A DNA stretch of 64,000 bases from Pseudomonadota bacterium. GTDB taxonomy: Bacteria > Pseudomonadota > Alphaproteobacteria > Rhizobiales > Rhizobiaceae. Positions 8,564-17,642 of the stretch are shown here, one piece after another (position 1 is the first letter of the stretch; every line of letters begins with the position of its first letter). Under the pieces are notes generated by a model that saw only the letters and a program-made list of their open reading frames with translations, made no database searches and was not told the origin of the DNA. Both the position numbers and the translations under genes were made by a program. The stretch covers positions 35,943 to 99,942 of the forward strand of contig JAEXYH010000062.1 in the NCBI GenBank assembly GCA_023451735.1. Direction: 5' to 3'.

Positions 8564-9541
8564 TCAAGCGCTGGTGAAAAGCTCGGCGGTATAGAATTTC
8601 TCCGGCGCCAGCGGCTTCTTCACCGTACCAAACTCCTGGAACATCTTGTTGAAGTCCGTGAGCCATTTGTTGACGGTGCCATCCTTCGTGAATGCATCCA
8701 ATTCCTTGGCAGTGAGCATCTTGCGGCTGCGCGCTACCTTTTCGGTTGCCTCCTTGGGGGCATTCAGGAAAGCCGTTGTAATCTCGATGGAATGGTCCAG
8801 ATTGGCTGCCCGGTAATCCATAGCTTTCTTCATTACCCGCAGAAATTTCTTCACCATATCAGGATTCTGCTCGACGATCTCATTGCGCGCCACGAACGTG
8901 TTGATGAAAGATGTCTGCGGATAGAAGTCCTGGTTCGAGGCAAGTTCCTTCATGTCGGGCACACGCGGCTTCATTGTATCGATCAGCGGATACCAGATGC
9001 CGGCGCCATCGATCTGCTTGGAGGTGAAGGCGGCGACGACCGTGGCCGGATCCATCGGCACCATCTGGATATCGCTGATCGTCATGCCCGCCTTCGTCAA
9101 CGCCATACGCAGGATCATGTCGCCTGATGTACCCTGCGGCACACCGACCTTCTTGCCTTTCAGATCCGTCATCGATCCAATGCCGGCCTGGACGATGACG
9201 CGATCGGAAAAACCGATATCGTTGACGCCGACAACCTTTGCCCTGCCACTTGCCGGAAGCCAGAGCGCGCCTGGTCCGATCGTGCCGAAATTCAGGCTAC
9301 CCGCCCCCATCGCCTGGATCTGGATAGGCCCGTTGGTAAAGACCTTGACCGACGGCTCAATACCTTCGGCTTCCCAGAACTTTTGCTCCCTGGCGATGGC
9401 CAAGACACTCGCATTGGGAAAATCGGCGATATAACCGATGCTCATGTCGGCAGACTGGGCGCGGGCGCGTCCGCCGATGGAAAATACGCTTACGGCGGCA
9501 GCTGTCGCCGCCGTGCTCATCAATGTCCGTCTCGTCAGCAT
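8564..9541 (-). CDS. ABC transporter substrate-binding protein, sulfonate/sulfate-ester type
   Basis: 325 residues from ATG 9541 (SD AGGAGG 7 bases upstream; ATG 9547 is too close to it). RR at 4-5 and a hydrophobic stretch ending RARAQS give a Tat-like or Sec signal. The mature part is an NMT1/TauA-type binding protein (IGYIADFPNAS, LNFGTIGPGA, GVPQGTSGDM). It is the last gene of a four-gene set (sulfatase, permease, ATPase, binding protein). This mirrors the atsRBC sulfate-ester importers beside arylsulfatases in pseudomonads, so I infer a sulfate ester or sulfonate substrate. Confidence 0.85.
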   Translation of the reverse strand: MLTRRTLMSTAATAAAVSVFSIGGRARAQSADMSIGYIADFPNASVLAIAREQKFWEAEGIEPSVKVFTNGPIQIQAMGAGSLNFGTIGPGALWLPASGRAKVVGVNDIGFSDRVIVQAGIGSMTDLKGKKVGVPQGTSGDMILRMALTKAGMTISDIQMVPMDPATVVAAFTSKQIDGAGIWYPLIDTMKPRVPDMKELASNQDFYPQTSFINTFVARNEIVEQNPDMVKKFLRVMKKAMDYRAANLDHSIEITTAFLNAPKEATEKVARSRKMLTAKELDAFTKDGTVNKWLTDFNKMFQEFGTVKKPLAPEKFYTAELFTSA

Positions 9542-9582
9542 GGTCATTCCTCCTTTGACAGGCTGATGGAGTATCGATGCAA

Positions 9583-10356
9583 TCAGGCAGCTGCAGCCGG
9601 ATGATATACGGACCGCCATACCTCGTTACGCAATGCAGAAAATTCCGGCGACAACCTGATATCCTCGGTTCGCGGATAGGGCAGGTCGACGTTTACGACC
9701 TTGTGGAGCCGGCCAGGCCGAGCCGCCATGACCACAACCCGGCTGGCGAGATAAACCGCCTCGTCGACGTCATGGGTGATGAACATCACCGTGCGGCGTT
9801 CTTTGCTCCACATGGTGAGCAGTTGATCTTGAAGCTGTACGCGCGTCAAAGCATCGAGTGCTCCGAATGGCTCGTCCATGAGCAGGATTTTCGGATTGAC
9901 GGCATAAGCGCGCGCAATGGCGCAACGTTGCTTCATCCCTCCGGACAGCATCTTCGGCAGCGAATTGGCGAAATCGGTAAGGCCGACCAGATCAATGAAA
10001 TGGTCAGCAATCTGCCGTCGCTCCTGTTTCGGATGGCCGGCGATCTTCAGTCCGAACTCCACGTTTTCCCGGACGCTCAGCCAGGGAAACAAGGCATACT
10101 GCTGGAAAATGACGCCGCGTTCCGGTCCTGGCCCTTTGACCGGGACATTATCAACCAGCACCTGGCCGGTGGTCGGCGGTGTCAGCCCGGCGGCGATGTT
10201 CATGGCCGTCGACTTGCCGCAGCCGGACGGCCCAACCACGGTGATGAATTCGCCGTCCTGAATGTCAAGGGTCAAGCCCTCAAGCGCCGTAAAGGATATC
10301 TGGCCAGCGATCTCGAAAGTCTTTCGGACGTTGCGGAAGGATATCTTGGGGGTCAT
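9583..10356 (-). CDS. ABC transporter ATP-binding protein, Tau/Ssu/Ats type
   Basis: 257 residues. Walker A GPSGCGKST, signature LSGGMKQR, Walker B ILLMDEPFGALD and the H-loop FITHDVDEA are all intact. The C-terminal region has the VNVDLPYPR stretch typical of nitrate/sulfonate importers. The start is ATG 10356, overlapping the permease stop by 4 bp (ATGA). The longer upstream frame is antisense-like and has no homology. It powers uptake through the neighbouring permease. Confidence 0.92.
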   Translation of the reverse strand: MTPKISFRNVRKTFEIAGQISFTALEGLTLDIQDGEFITVVGPSGCGKSTAMNIAAGLTPPTTGQVLVDNVPVKGPGPERGVIFQQYALFPWLSVRENVEFGLKIAGHPKQERRQIADHFIDLVGLTDFANSLPKMLSGGMKQRCAIARAYAVNPKILLMDEPFGALDALTRVQLQDQLLTMWSKERRTVMFITHDVDEAVYLASRVVVMAARPGRLHKVVNVDLPYPRTEDIRLSPEFSALRNEVWRSVYHPAAAA

Positions 10357-11165
10357 AACTTCTCCTGCCAGGCGGTCAGCATAGTATCGATTGCCATGAC
10401 GATCCGGTCCATGATGAGACCCAGAATGCCGATCGAGATGAGGCTGACGAAGATCGTTGGAAGGTCGTAATAGAGCTGCGCCTGCTGCATGCGGAAACCG
10501 AGGCCGGATTGCGCCGCGATCAGCTCGGCTGCAACCACCGTTGCCCAAGACGAACCGAGACCGATACGCACTCCAACCATAATGTAAGGCAGCGAGGCAG
10601 GCACGATGACCCGACGAAAGATGGTGAAATCGTTGGCACCAAGCACCCGGGCCGCATTGATCAGCGTCTTGTCGACGCCGATAACGCCCTGGTAGGTGGC
10701 GACGACGCTGGATAGAAACGACGCAAGGAAAATGACGAAAATCTTCGGTGTTTCCTCAATGCCGAGGGTGACGATGGCAAGCGGAATGATGGCAAGCGGC
10801 GGTATGGTGCGAAAGAACTGCACGTAAGGCTCGATAATGGCGCGAGCGATCTTGTACCAGCCCATCAGGAAACCAACCGGAATTGCAACGGCAATTCCGA
10901 GCGCAAAGCCGGTAAAGACACGTGCCAGGCTTGCCAGCGCATCCGACCACAAGAGACCATTTTCAGCCTGGATCATGGCCTGGTTGGCGACGGCGAGCGG
11001 CGTCGGCAGGCCAACAACGCCGGATGACGTTACCAGCGCCCAGGCCGCAACACCGACAATGACGGCAAGGATGTTGATTGTCAGCATACCGAGAGGCTGC
11101 GACAGCAAGGATGGGCGGCTTGCCCTCTGCGAACTTTTTTCTGTGTCTGCCAATGCCAAGATCAC
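10353..11165 (-). CDS. ABC transporter permease, Tau/Ssu/Ats type
   Basis: 270 residues with about six membrane helices. The EAA loop (AARVLGANDFTIFRRVIVPASLP) is the contact point with the ATPase. It has the short cytoplasmic N-terminus usual for SsuC/TauC. The gene begins 39 bp after the sulfatase gene and overlaps the ATPase gene, so sulfatase and importer are probably one transcript. Confidence 0.92.
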   Translation of the reverse strand: MILALADTEKSSQRASRPSLLSQPLGMLTINILAVIVGVAAWALVTSSGVVGLPTPLAVANQAMIQAENGLLWSDALASLARVFTGFALGIAVAIPVGFLMGWYKIARAIIEPYVQFFRTIPPLAIIPLAIVTLGIEETPKIFVIFLASFLSSVVATYQGVIGVDKTLINAARVLGANDFTIFRRVIVPASLPYIMVGVRIGLGSSWATVVAAELIAAQSGLGFRMQQAQLYYDLPTIFVSLISIGILGLIMDRIVMAIDTMLTAWQEKL

Positions 11166-11204
11166 TCCTCCCAGGTGTTCGCCAGCCTCACATCTCTGTT
11201 CAAA

Positions 11205-12641
11205 TCAACGTGCCGCTGCCATCACATCCCGCGTCTTGAAATTCGATTCGATCAGCCAGTCACGCATCACGTCCAGCAGTTCGCGTTTGCGGTCTGCGTA
11301 AGCTGGATCGCTCCACAGGTTGCATACTTCCTTTGGATCACTTTCGAGATCGAAGAGCTGTCCATCCTCCGATCCCTTGAAATGTACCAGCTTCCATCTG
11401 TCGGAGCGCACGCCGGTTATGAATTCGACACCGGCTGCCATGGCGACATCACCGATCTGTTCGCAGAACACATGTGACCGGGGAACCCAATCCTTGCCTT
11501 CCAGCGCCGACTTGAGGCTTTTTGCCTCGAACGTCGCAGGCGAAGTAATGCCAGCATAGTCCAGGATGGTTGGGCCGAGATCGAAGAGCTGGCAGAGCCC
11601 TTCGATGGCGCGCCCGCCTTCAAAGCGACCGGCAGTCGACCAGATGATGGTCGGCACGCGCGTGACGATATCATACATCGACCACTTCTGGATCAAGCCA
11701 TGCTCGCCAAGGCATTCCCCATGATCGGAGGTGAAGATAACGATAGCGTCTTCGAGATACCCCCGCTCCTTCAACGATTCCAGCAACTCCCCCACCTTCT
11801 CGTCGATCAGGGTCACATTGCCGAGATAATGCGCCCACAGACGCTGCATCTGGTCCTCGGTCGGATCAAGACTCCAGACGACGGAATCGTGGTCGATATC
11901 AACGTCGTGCTGGCGCTTATCCTTCAGTTCCTGGTGCAAACTCTCAAGCTCATCCCTACTTGGCTTGGGCAACGGCAGATCGTTGCGCTTGAGATAGGCG
12001 TCAGAGTAGCGTTTTGGTGGGTCAAACGGCGGATGCGGGCCGGGAAACCCGACCTGCAAAAATAGCGGCTCGGTTGGTGGGTAGGTCTCTACCCACCATT
12101 TGGCCATGTCCCCAACGAAAGCGTCGGAATGCAGTTTTTCCGGCAATTCCCAATCGAAACAGCCAAGACTGTCACGGTAATCCTGGCGCTTGCGATAGGT
12201 CTCTCGCTGCTGCTTGACGAGACCATTGGCGGCCAGCGCTTTGTCCCACTCATCGAAATACCAGCGCCCCTCCATGTAGCGGTCCTTGTTCTCCACAACA
12301 TAGCGTTCGTGAAACCCGGAATCCGAATTGTAGGGAATGGTATGCATTTTGCCGACATTGACGCAGCGGTATCCGGCGTCGCGCAACTGCTCCACCCACG
12401 TATGCTGCCATTTCTGACCATTTGCCAGAACGCCGGTCGTGTGCGGATAGTAGCCGGTAAACAGGCTTGCCCGAGACGGCACGCAGCTCGGCGCCGTTAT
12501 ATGGCAATTGGTCAGAGTCACGCCTTTCTCCACCAACGCGTCGAGATTGGGCGTATTCGCATAGGGAAAACCGAGCGCGGCGATTGAATCGTATCGCTGC
12601 TGATCCGTTATGATCAGAATGATGTTCGGCCTGTCAGCCAT
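11205..12641 (-). CDS. Type I (formylglycine) sulfatase, cytoplasmic
   Basis: 478 residues from ATG 12641 (SD GGAGGAG, spacer 9). The sulfatase core is intact: IITDQQR with Asp 13 for metal binding, and CVPSRASLFTG with Cys 53 in the C-x-P-S-R motif that a formylglycine-generating enzyme converts to the catalytic aldehyde. FTSDHGE supplies further metal ligands. It hydrolyses a sulfate ester to sulfate and alcohol. There is no signal peptide, so it should act on an imported ester. It heads the importer operon and is divergent from a LacI regulator. The family also contains phosphonate monoester hydrolases and choline sulfatases, so the substrate cannot be fixed. Confidence 0.9.
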   Translation of the reverse strand: MADRPNIILIITDQQRYDSIAALGFPYANTPNLDALVEKGVTLTNCHITAPSCVPSRASLFTGYYPHTTGVLANGQKWQHTWVEQLRDAGYRCVNVGKMHTIPYNSDSGFHERYVVENKDRYMEGRWYFDEWDKALAANGLVKQQRETYRKRQDYRDSLGCFDWELPEKLHSDAFVGDMAKWWVETYPPTEPLFLQVGFPGPHPPFDPPKRYSDAYLKRNDLPLPKPSRDELESLHQELKDKRQHDVDIDHDSVVWSLDPTEDQMQRLWAHYLGNVTLIDEKVGELLESLKERGYLEDAIVIFTSDHGECLGEHGLIQKWSMYDIVTRVPTIIWSTAGRFEGGRAIEGLCQLFDLGPTILDYAGITSPATFEAKSLKSALEGKDWVPRSHVFCEQIGDVAMAAGVEFITGVRSDRWKLVHFKGSEDGQLFDLESDPKEVCNLWSDPAYADRKRELLDVMRDWLIESNFKTRDVMAAAR

Positions 12642-12725
12642 CAAATATTTCTCCTCCACGCGACCGAGTTCCGGTGACGTCTCGCGCATCCGAAAGGCTA
12701 TTCTCCTCCGCCTTCCACTTGCCTT

Positions 12726-12788
12726 ATGTCAAAAACGATGGCACAAAGTTATCGCTAACGCAACGATCACTCTTGATCTTTTTGACAT
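12726..12788. promoter_or_regulatory. Divergent control region with nested inverted repeats (likely LacI-type operators)
   Basis: Between the sulfatase and LacI genes. A long inverted repeat ATGTCAAAAA (12726-12735) / TTTTTGACAT (12779-12788) carries a TTGACA on each strand pointing outward, so each arm may double as a -35 box. Inside lie two shorter dyads: GTTA-TCGC-TAAC (12748-12759) and GATCA-CTCT-TGATC (12765-12778). I could not identify good -10 boxes. Symmetry and position suggest operators for the adjacent LacI protein. Confidence 0.55.
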
Positions 12789-12848
12789 CTGCAAATTGGG
12801 GCAATCGAGGTCATGAAGCGGGGAACGCAAGAAGGGGAGGCACGGCCG

Positions 12849-13850
12849 GTGCCCACGCTGGCCTCGATCGCACAAAGGGTTGGTGTTTCGGTCAATACAG
12901 TGTCGCGGGCACTCAGGGCGCCGAACACCGTCCGGGCAGACTTGCGCAAGCGCATCAATGTCGCGATGGAGGATCTTAATTACGTGCCGAACCGCCTTGC
13001 CGGTGGTCTCTCCGGCACAAGAACCGATATCGTCGGCGTGGTCGTCACATCCCTCTATTACTCGGAATTCGCCAGCATCATCGACACGATGCAATCCGAA
13101 CTTCTCGAAAGTGGCCTGCAGGTCATGTTGGCCAACACCCGCTACAACCCCGATCAGGAAGTAAAGCTCGTCCGTTCGCTCTTGAGCTGGCGCCCGGCTG
13201 CCATGGCGGTGATCGGCATCGATCATCCCCCGAAAGTCATCGAGCTTCTGCAGGCATCCGGCATTCCGATCATCGAGATGTGGGATACCGGTGGTGTCGT
13301 CATCGATACAGTTGTCGGCTTCGATCATGAAGCCGTGGGAAGGGCTCAGGCTAGGCATCTGATCGAAATGGGATATCGGCAACTGGCTTTCGTTGGCAGC
13401 CTGCGGGAAAACGACAGGCGTGCTCAGAAACGTCTTCGTGGACTGGAACTGGAGGCTAAAGCCGCCGGCCTGCCCACTGTCGCGCGCATGACGGCACAAC
13501 AGGGCGGAAGCCCCGATCTCGGAGAGGCATTGGCGGAAGATCTGCTGCGGCTCCGCCCTGAGGTAGACGCGATAGCCTGCAACAGCGATGTCGTCAGTTT
13601 TGGTGTCCTGCGTGCGCTTGCCCGGCTGGGCAAAAGCGTTCCCGAAGACATTGGCGTGATCGCCTTCGGTGACAACGAGGCTGCTGCTTGCATCACACCA
13701 TCTCTGTCGACCGTACGGCCAGATCGTGAAAGCATCGGTCGGCTGACCGCACAAGCGATCGTCTCCCGCATCAATGGCGGTGAACCGACCAGAATGGATG
13801 TTCACTGGCAACTCGTGACGCGACAGAGCACGGCGCGTAACCGGACTTGA
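12849..13850 (+). CDS. LacI-family transcriptional regulator (sulfatase/importer operon)
   Basis: 333 residues. I choose GTG 12849: GGGGAGG (12834-12840) lies 8 bases upstream and the protein then begins MPTLASIAQRVGVSVNTVSR, the usual LacI start. ATG 12813 has no good SD and adds 12 unlikely residues. A helix-turn-helix and hinge (residues about 3-56, ending NYVPNRLAGGL) are followed by a periplasmic-binding-protein-like effector domain (about 60-330). It is divergent from the sulfatase and importer genes with dyads between them, so it probably represses them until a sugar-like effector binds. Confidence 0.9.
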   Translation: MPTLASIAQRVGVSVNTVSRALRAPNTVRADLRKRINVAMEDLNYVPNRLAGGLSGTRTDIVGVVVTSLYYSEFASIIDTMQSELLESGLQVMLANTRYNPDQEVKLVRSLLSWRPAAMAVIGIDHPPKVIELLQASGIPIIEMWDTGGVVIDTVVGFDHEAVGRAQARHLIEMGYRQLAFVGSLRENDRRAQKRLRGLELEAKAAGLPTVARMTAQQGGSPDLGEALAEDLLRLRPEVDAIACNSDVVSFGVLRALARLGKSVPEDIGVIAFGDNEAAACITPSLSTVRPDRESIGRLTAQAIVSRINGGEPTRMDVHWQLVTRQSTARNRT

Positions 13851-13877
13851 AAACGACCCGGTCCACGAACATCCTCA

Positions 13878-15374
13878 TCACTCTCCGCCTTGCCGAGCAT
13901 CGCTCATGGGTGTGCGGCCGGAATTTGCACCGAGCCTCACGCTCGCAAGGGTCCAGCCTTGCGTCTTTATTGCGCTTTCTATCCGCCATTTGAGGATGGC
14001 ATTGATCAGCTTCCTCTTGGTTTCTTCGTGGGCCGGGTCATCCCAGAGATTGTTCATTTCTGTCGGATCAGCATCCATGTCGAACAACTGCCCCTCGTCG
14101 CTATCGACGAAATGCACCAGCTTGTAACGCCGGCTGCGGATCATCGTCATGAATGTCGTACCGCTGAATATCCGGTCGCCGGCATGTTCGGAGAACACGT
14201 AATCGCGCGGCGCGCAATCTTCTCCACGCAGGTAGGGCATCAACGATTGCGCCTCCATCCAGTCCGGCACCGCCAAGCCGGCCATTTCCAGAACCGTGGG
14301 GGCAAAATCAAATAGCGAGACAAGATCCTCAACCAACCTGCCTTGCGCGACCCGTCCAGGTGACCAGACGATTGCCGGCACCCGCACGCTGTGCTCGTAC
14401 ATCGACCATTTCTGGCTGTGACCATGATCGTTGAGACTGTCGCCATGGTCGGAGGTAAAGATGATGATCGTATCGTCCAGCACGCCGCGGCGTTCGACTG
14501 CTTCGATCAATTTGCCGATTTGCGTGTCGATCATCGAGACATTGGCGAAATAGTGCTGCCGCTGGCGTCGCAATTGTTCCGGCGTAGGATCGGGCAGATG
14601 CACGACGGCATCGTGATCGACCGCCAGATGTTGAGCGCGCAGCTTCTTCAGAGCATTTGGCTGCGCATCAATGTCCTCCCTATTGAGGATCGGCTCGGGC
14701 AGAGCGGCATCCGCATAGATGTCAAGATATTCCTGAGTAGGGTCATAGGGCGGATGCGGCCCTGGAATACCGATCTGCAGGAAAAAAGGCTCGTTTCCGG
14801 AATAGGTATCCAGCCACATCTGCGCGAGTACAGAGACAAAATTGTCAGAATGCAGATCCTCCGGAAGGTTCCAGACGAATGCCCCGAGTGACGAACGATA
14901 ATCCTCACGCCGGCGATACGTTACCCGGCTCGGCTTTTCGAAACCACGCGTCCAGATCGCCTTGTCCCATTGATCGAGATAGAACGGCAGGCGTGGCGTT
15001 GCACGATCCTTGTTTTCCACCACATGACGCTCATGGAACCCGAAAGAATCCTCGAAAGGCGATGTATGCATCTTACCGATGTTGACGCAGCGATAGCCAG
15101 CTTCATCCAGCAATTGCACCCAGCTGAAGGCCCAAGTTTCGTCGTTGCGAAAGACGCCATTGGTATGCGGATAGACGCCGGTGAAAAGGCTCGCGCGCGA
15201 CGGCGCGCAGGAAGGCGAGGTCACATAGGTCTGGCGGAAATAGGTGCCTTCCCGCACCATGCGATCGAGGTTCGGCGTCTTCATGTAGGGAAAGCCGCCC
15301 GCCGCGATCGTATCGAACCGCTGCTGGTCGGTGATGACGAAGATGATGTTGGGCTTCTTGCTGGGTTCTGACAC
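13878..15374 (-). CDS. Second type I (formylglycine) sulfatase, cytoplasmic
   Basis: 498 residues from GTG 15374 (SD GGAGG, spacer 5); ATG 15431 is possible but adds 19 residues without homology. It has IITDQQR-like VITDQQRFD, the active-site motif CAPSRASLFTG (Cys 56) and FTSDHGDSL. It is clearly paralogous to the sulfatase at 11205-12641 (same GGFPY/GFPY..TPNLD block, same HTxGV-type region and WSMY segment). No export signal. It is convergent with the LacI gene and 3' of a formylglycine-generating-enzyme gene, with a decayed SDR between them. Confidence 0.88.
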   Translation of the reverse strand: MSEPSKKPNIIFVITDQQRFDTIAAGGFPYMKTPNLDRMVREGTYFRQTYVTSPSCAPSRASLFTGVYPHTNGVFRNDETWAFSWVQLLDEAGYRCVNIGKMHTSPFEDSFGFHERHVVENKDRATPRLPFYLDQWDKAIWTRGFEKPSRVTYRRREDYRSSLGAFVWNLPEDLHSDNFVSVLAQMWLDTYSGNEPFFLQIGIPGPHPPYDPTQEYLDIYADAALPEPILNREDIDAQPNALKKLRAQHLAVDHDAVVHLPDPTPEQLRRQRQHYFANVSMIDTQIGKLIEAVERRGVLDDTIIIFTSDHGDSLNDHGHSQKWSMYEHSVRVPAIVWSPGRVAQGRLVEDLVSLFDFAPTVLEMAGLAVPDWMEAQSLMPYLRGEDCAPRDYVFSEHAGDRIFSGTTFMTMIRSRRYKLVHFVDSDEGQLFDMDADPTEMNNLWDDPAHEETKRKLINAILKWRIESAIKTQGWTLASVRLGANSGRTPMSDARQGGE

Positions 15375-15535
15375 CGGTTCCTCCCTGTCCTGTCCCGCCT
15401 CGCTGCCGTCCTGACAGCCAAGCCATTTCAATGTTTTACGATCGTGCTATGCGTGACTGCGAAGTGTTCGTGGCATGAGGCAAACCAGCGATCCGATCGC
15501 AAGTGCGTCGAAGCTTGCAAGCAAATGGAAGACCT

Positions 15536-15798
15536 ATGGCAACCGTCCTGATACCGGCTGCAACCGCGGCCTCGGCGAGGAGTTCGCGCTTCAATATGCA
15601 GCGAAGGGAGACCGGGTGATCGCAACCTGTCTCGATCCGGAGGCCTTCAGCCGAAAACACAATCTCGGCGCCAATGTCGAACCGGCCAGGCTCGACGTGA
15701 CCGAGAGTGCCGCGAGCATGCGCGAAGTCATCGATCACTCCGGCCCACATCAGACCGGCACCTTCTACAACTACAATGGCCAAATCCTCCCCTGGTAG
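15536..15798 (+). pseudogene. Short-chain dehydrogenase remnant (frameshifted, truncated)
   Basis: ATG 15536 starts MATVLI. One base is then missing, and the Rossmann signature continues in the next frame as TGCNRGLGEEFALQYAAKG, DRVIATCLDPEAF and RLDVTE. The frame stops at 15798, well before the NAG and YxxxK motifs. About two thirds of a normal SDR is gone. It lies head to head with the second sulfatase gene and does not belong to the operon. Confidence 0.75.
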
Positions 15799-15805
15799 CG
15801 GACCT

Positions 15806-16744
15806 TCACGACGGCAGGACGTCATAGGCGATGCGGAAACCGGTATTGCTCGAAGCGCTGTCGGCCGAAAGCCCCATGCGGGCGGCGATCCGGTAGCGGT
15901 AGCAATAGCTCTTGTGGCAGAGAAACGAGCCGCCCTTCAGCACCTTGTCGGCGGACTTTTTTGCCTGCTCATTGCGGATCTTCGCCGCCTTTGACAGCGA
16001 CCGCACCTTGAAGGCGTCGCCGCTCCATTCCCAGACATTGCCCGCGAGATTGTAGAACCCCGCTTCGGAGGGTTCGAAACTGCGTGCCGGGGCCGTGCCG
16101 AAATAGCCGTCCGCCAGCGTGTTGTGGCGCGGGAACTGCCCCTGCCAGATATTGCAGAAAATCGCCTCGTCGGTCGGCTCCGCGTCACCCCAGGGGTAGC
16201 GGCGGTGGCGGTTGCCGCCGCGGGCGGCATGCTCCCATTCAGCCTCGCCCGGCAGGCGGCCGCCGACCCAGGCGGCGAAGGCCATGGCATCGTTCCAGGA
16301 GACGTGGGTGACCGGGTGATCAAGCCGATCTTCGATCGAAGAGCTTGGCCCTTCGGGTTCTTTCCAGGTCGCGCCGTCGATGCGTGTCCACCAGGGCGTG
16401 TTGGCGACGCCGCCGGTGACCATTGCCTGATCCTTGAGAAGCGGAGAAAAGACCGCCGACATGCCGAACCGCTCGGACTCCGTTACGTGGCCGGTCGCCT
16501 CAATAAATTCGGCGAAACGGCGTACGGTGACGGTTTCCACCTCCAGATGGAAATCCTGCAGCAGGACCTTGCGCTCCGGCCCTTCGCCATCTCCGCTGAT
16601 GATCGGATCATTGGTGCCGACAAAGCTCTCGCCGCCTTTTACCGCGATCGTCTCGGCAGGTCTTCCCGTCGCGGCAAGGCTGGAAGCCCCTGGCGGACTG
16701 CCTGCCTGCCCCTCTCGCCTTGCGGCCGAACAACATTCGCTCAT
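15806..16744 (-). CDS. Formylglycine-generating enzyme (sulfatase-modifying factor)
   Basis: 312 residues from ATG 16744. The SUMF1/FGE-sulfatase domain spans about 32-308. GGSFLCHKSYCYRYR carries the two cysteines (276 and 281) that bind copper and are essential in aerobic FGEs, and HPVTHVSWNDA and LPGEAEWEHAARGG are textbook FGE motifs. It oxidises the Cys of C-x-P-S-R sulfatases to formylglycine in the cytoplasm, so both nearby sulfatases should be its clients. It is the last gene of the long leftward sugar operon, 145 bp after the TauE gene. Intact active-site cysteines argue against a mere FGE-like protein. Confidence 0.93.
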   Translation of the reverse strand: MSECCSAARREGQAGSPPGASSLAATGRPAETIAVKGGESFVGTNDPIISGDGEGPERKVLLQDFHLEVETVTVRRFAEFIEATGHVTESERFGMSAVFSPLLKDQAMVTGGVANTPWWTRIDGATWKEPEGPSSSIEDRLDHPVTHVSWNDAMAFAAWVGGRLPGEAEWEHAARGGNRHRRYPWGDAEPTDEAIFCNIWQGQFPRHNTLADGYFGTAPARSFEPSEAGFYNLAGNVWEWSGDAFKVRSLSKAAKIRNEQAKKSADKVLKGGSFLCHKSYCYRYRIAARMGLSADSASSNTGFRIAYDVLPS

Positions 16745-16889
16745 GTTTGCTTTCCCGAAAGCGCCAAACGCGCCCTGAAACGACGACGCGGTCCGGTCTT
16801 CTCCGAAGCACGAGTCGGAGCGAGGATAGGAAAAAGGCACCCCCGCGTCGATGCCTGCCGGAAATGTCCGCGCCGTTTGTGCAGCCGAT

Positions 16890-17642
16890 TCATGCCAGGA
16901 CCACCGGCAGGGCGAGCGACAGCCCGGACATCAAAAGGAGAACGAATGCGAGGCGTCGCAAGGCTGCTGTCGAGAGACGCGGCGGCCAGCGTCTTGCTGC
17001 ATAGGTGGCGACCAGCACTCCCGGCAGGCCGACCATTGCCCAGCCTGCAGCGTCGAGCGGCAAGGTCTCGGTGACGGCGACCAACAGGAGGCGGAAGATC
17101 GCATTGACCGCGAAAATGGCCACCAGTGTTTCGCGGATGGTTCGGTGTGGCAGGGGCTGGCGGTAGAAGTGATAGACCAGCGGGGGCCCTGCGGTGGAGA
17201 ACATCCCGCCCATGATGCCGCCCAGCGCACCGAAGAAGGCGAAGCTCTGCGACGAAGACAGCTGCTCGCGCGCGTCCGGCCTGAAAACGAGCTGCAGGCT
17301 GGAGACGATGATGACGAGACCGAGCATCAGCCGCAACGCAGCGAGCGAGGACGATGCCAGGAGATCGAGCAGGACATAGCCGACGACGATCAACGGAATC
17401 GCGCCGAGAAGCGCGAGCAGAAACGGCCGCATGGCGATCTCGCGCCAGCCCTTGGCAAGAACCATCAAGGCGTTGGCAAGGGTCAGGAGGCTGACGATGA
17501 CGGCAGCCTCCTGCAGGGGCATGAGCCCGGTCAGGGCAACCGCCCCCATCAGGAGCAGGCCGAAGGCAAAACCGGTCAGCGTCTGGAGATAGGCTGCCGC
17601 AAACGATAACAGTGCGAAGAGGATGATGCCGTCTGCCGGCAT
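16890..17642 (-). CDS. TauE/SafE-family sulfite or sulfonate exporter
   Basis: 250 residues from ATG 17642, with 7-8 membrane helices in two repeats and the family signatures QTLTGFAFGLLLMG and GIMGGMFSTAGPP. These proteins export sulfite, sulfoacetate or other small anions. The start overlaps the stop of the enolase-superfamily gene (TGATG), so it is co-translated with it. In this sulfur/sugar operon it suggests removal of a sulfur oxyanion or organosulfonate end product. Confidence 0.85.
   Translation of the reverse strand: MPADGIILFALLSFAAAYLQTLTGFAFGLLLMGAVALTGLMPLQEAAVIVSLLTLANALMVLAKGWREIAMRPFLLALLGAIPLIVVGYVLLDLLASSSLAALRLMLGLVIIVSSLQLVFRPDAREQLSSSQSFAFFGALGGIMGGMFSTAGPPLVYHFYRQPLPHRTIRETLVAIFAVNAIFRLLLVAVTETLPLDAAGWAMVGLPGVLVATYAARRWPPRLSTAALRRLAFVLLLMSGLSLALPVVLA

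Noticed and set aside
12729..13811. Open frame of 360 codons opposite the LacI gene
   Set aside because: Shadow of a clear LacI protein and would cover the divergent promoter.
15475..15798. 107-codon frame as an intact small gene
   Set aside because: Contains an SDR Rossmann motif entered only through a frameshift; treated as a pseudogene.
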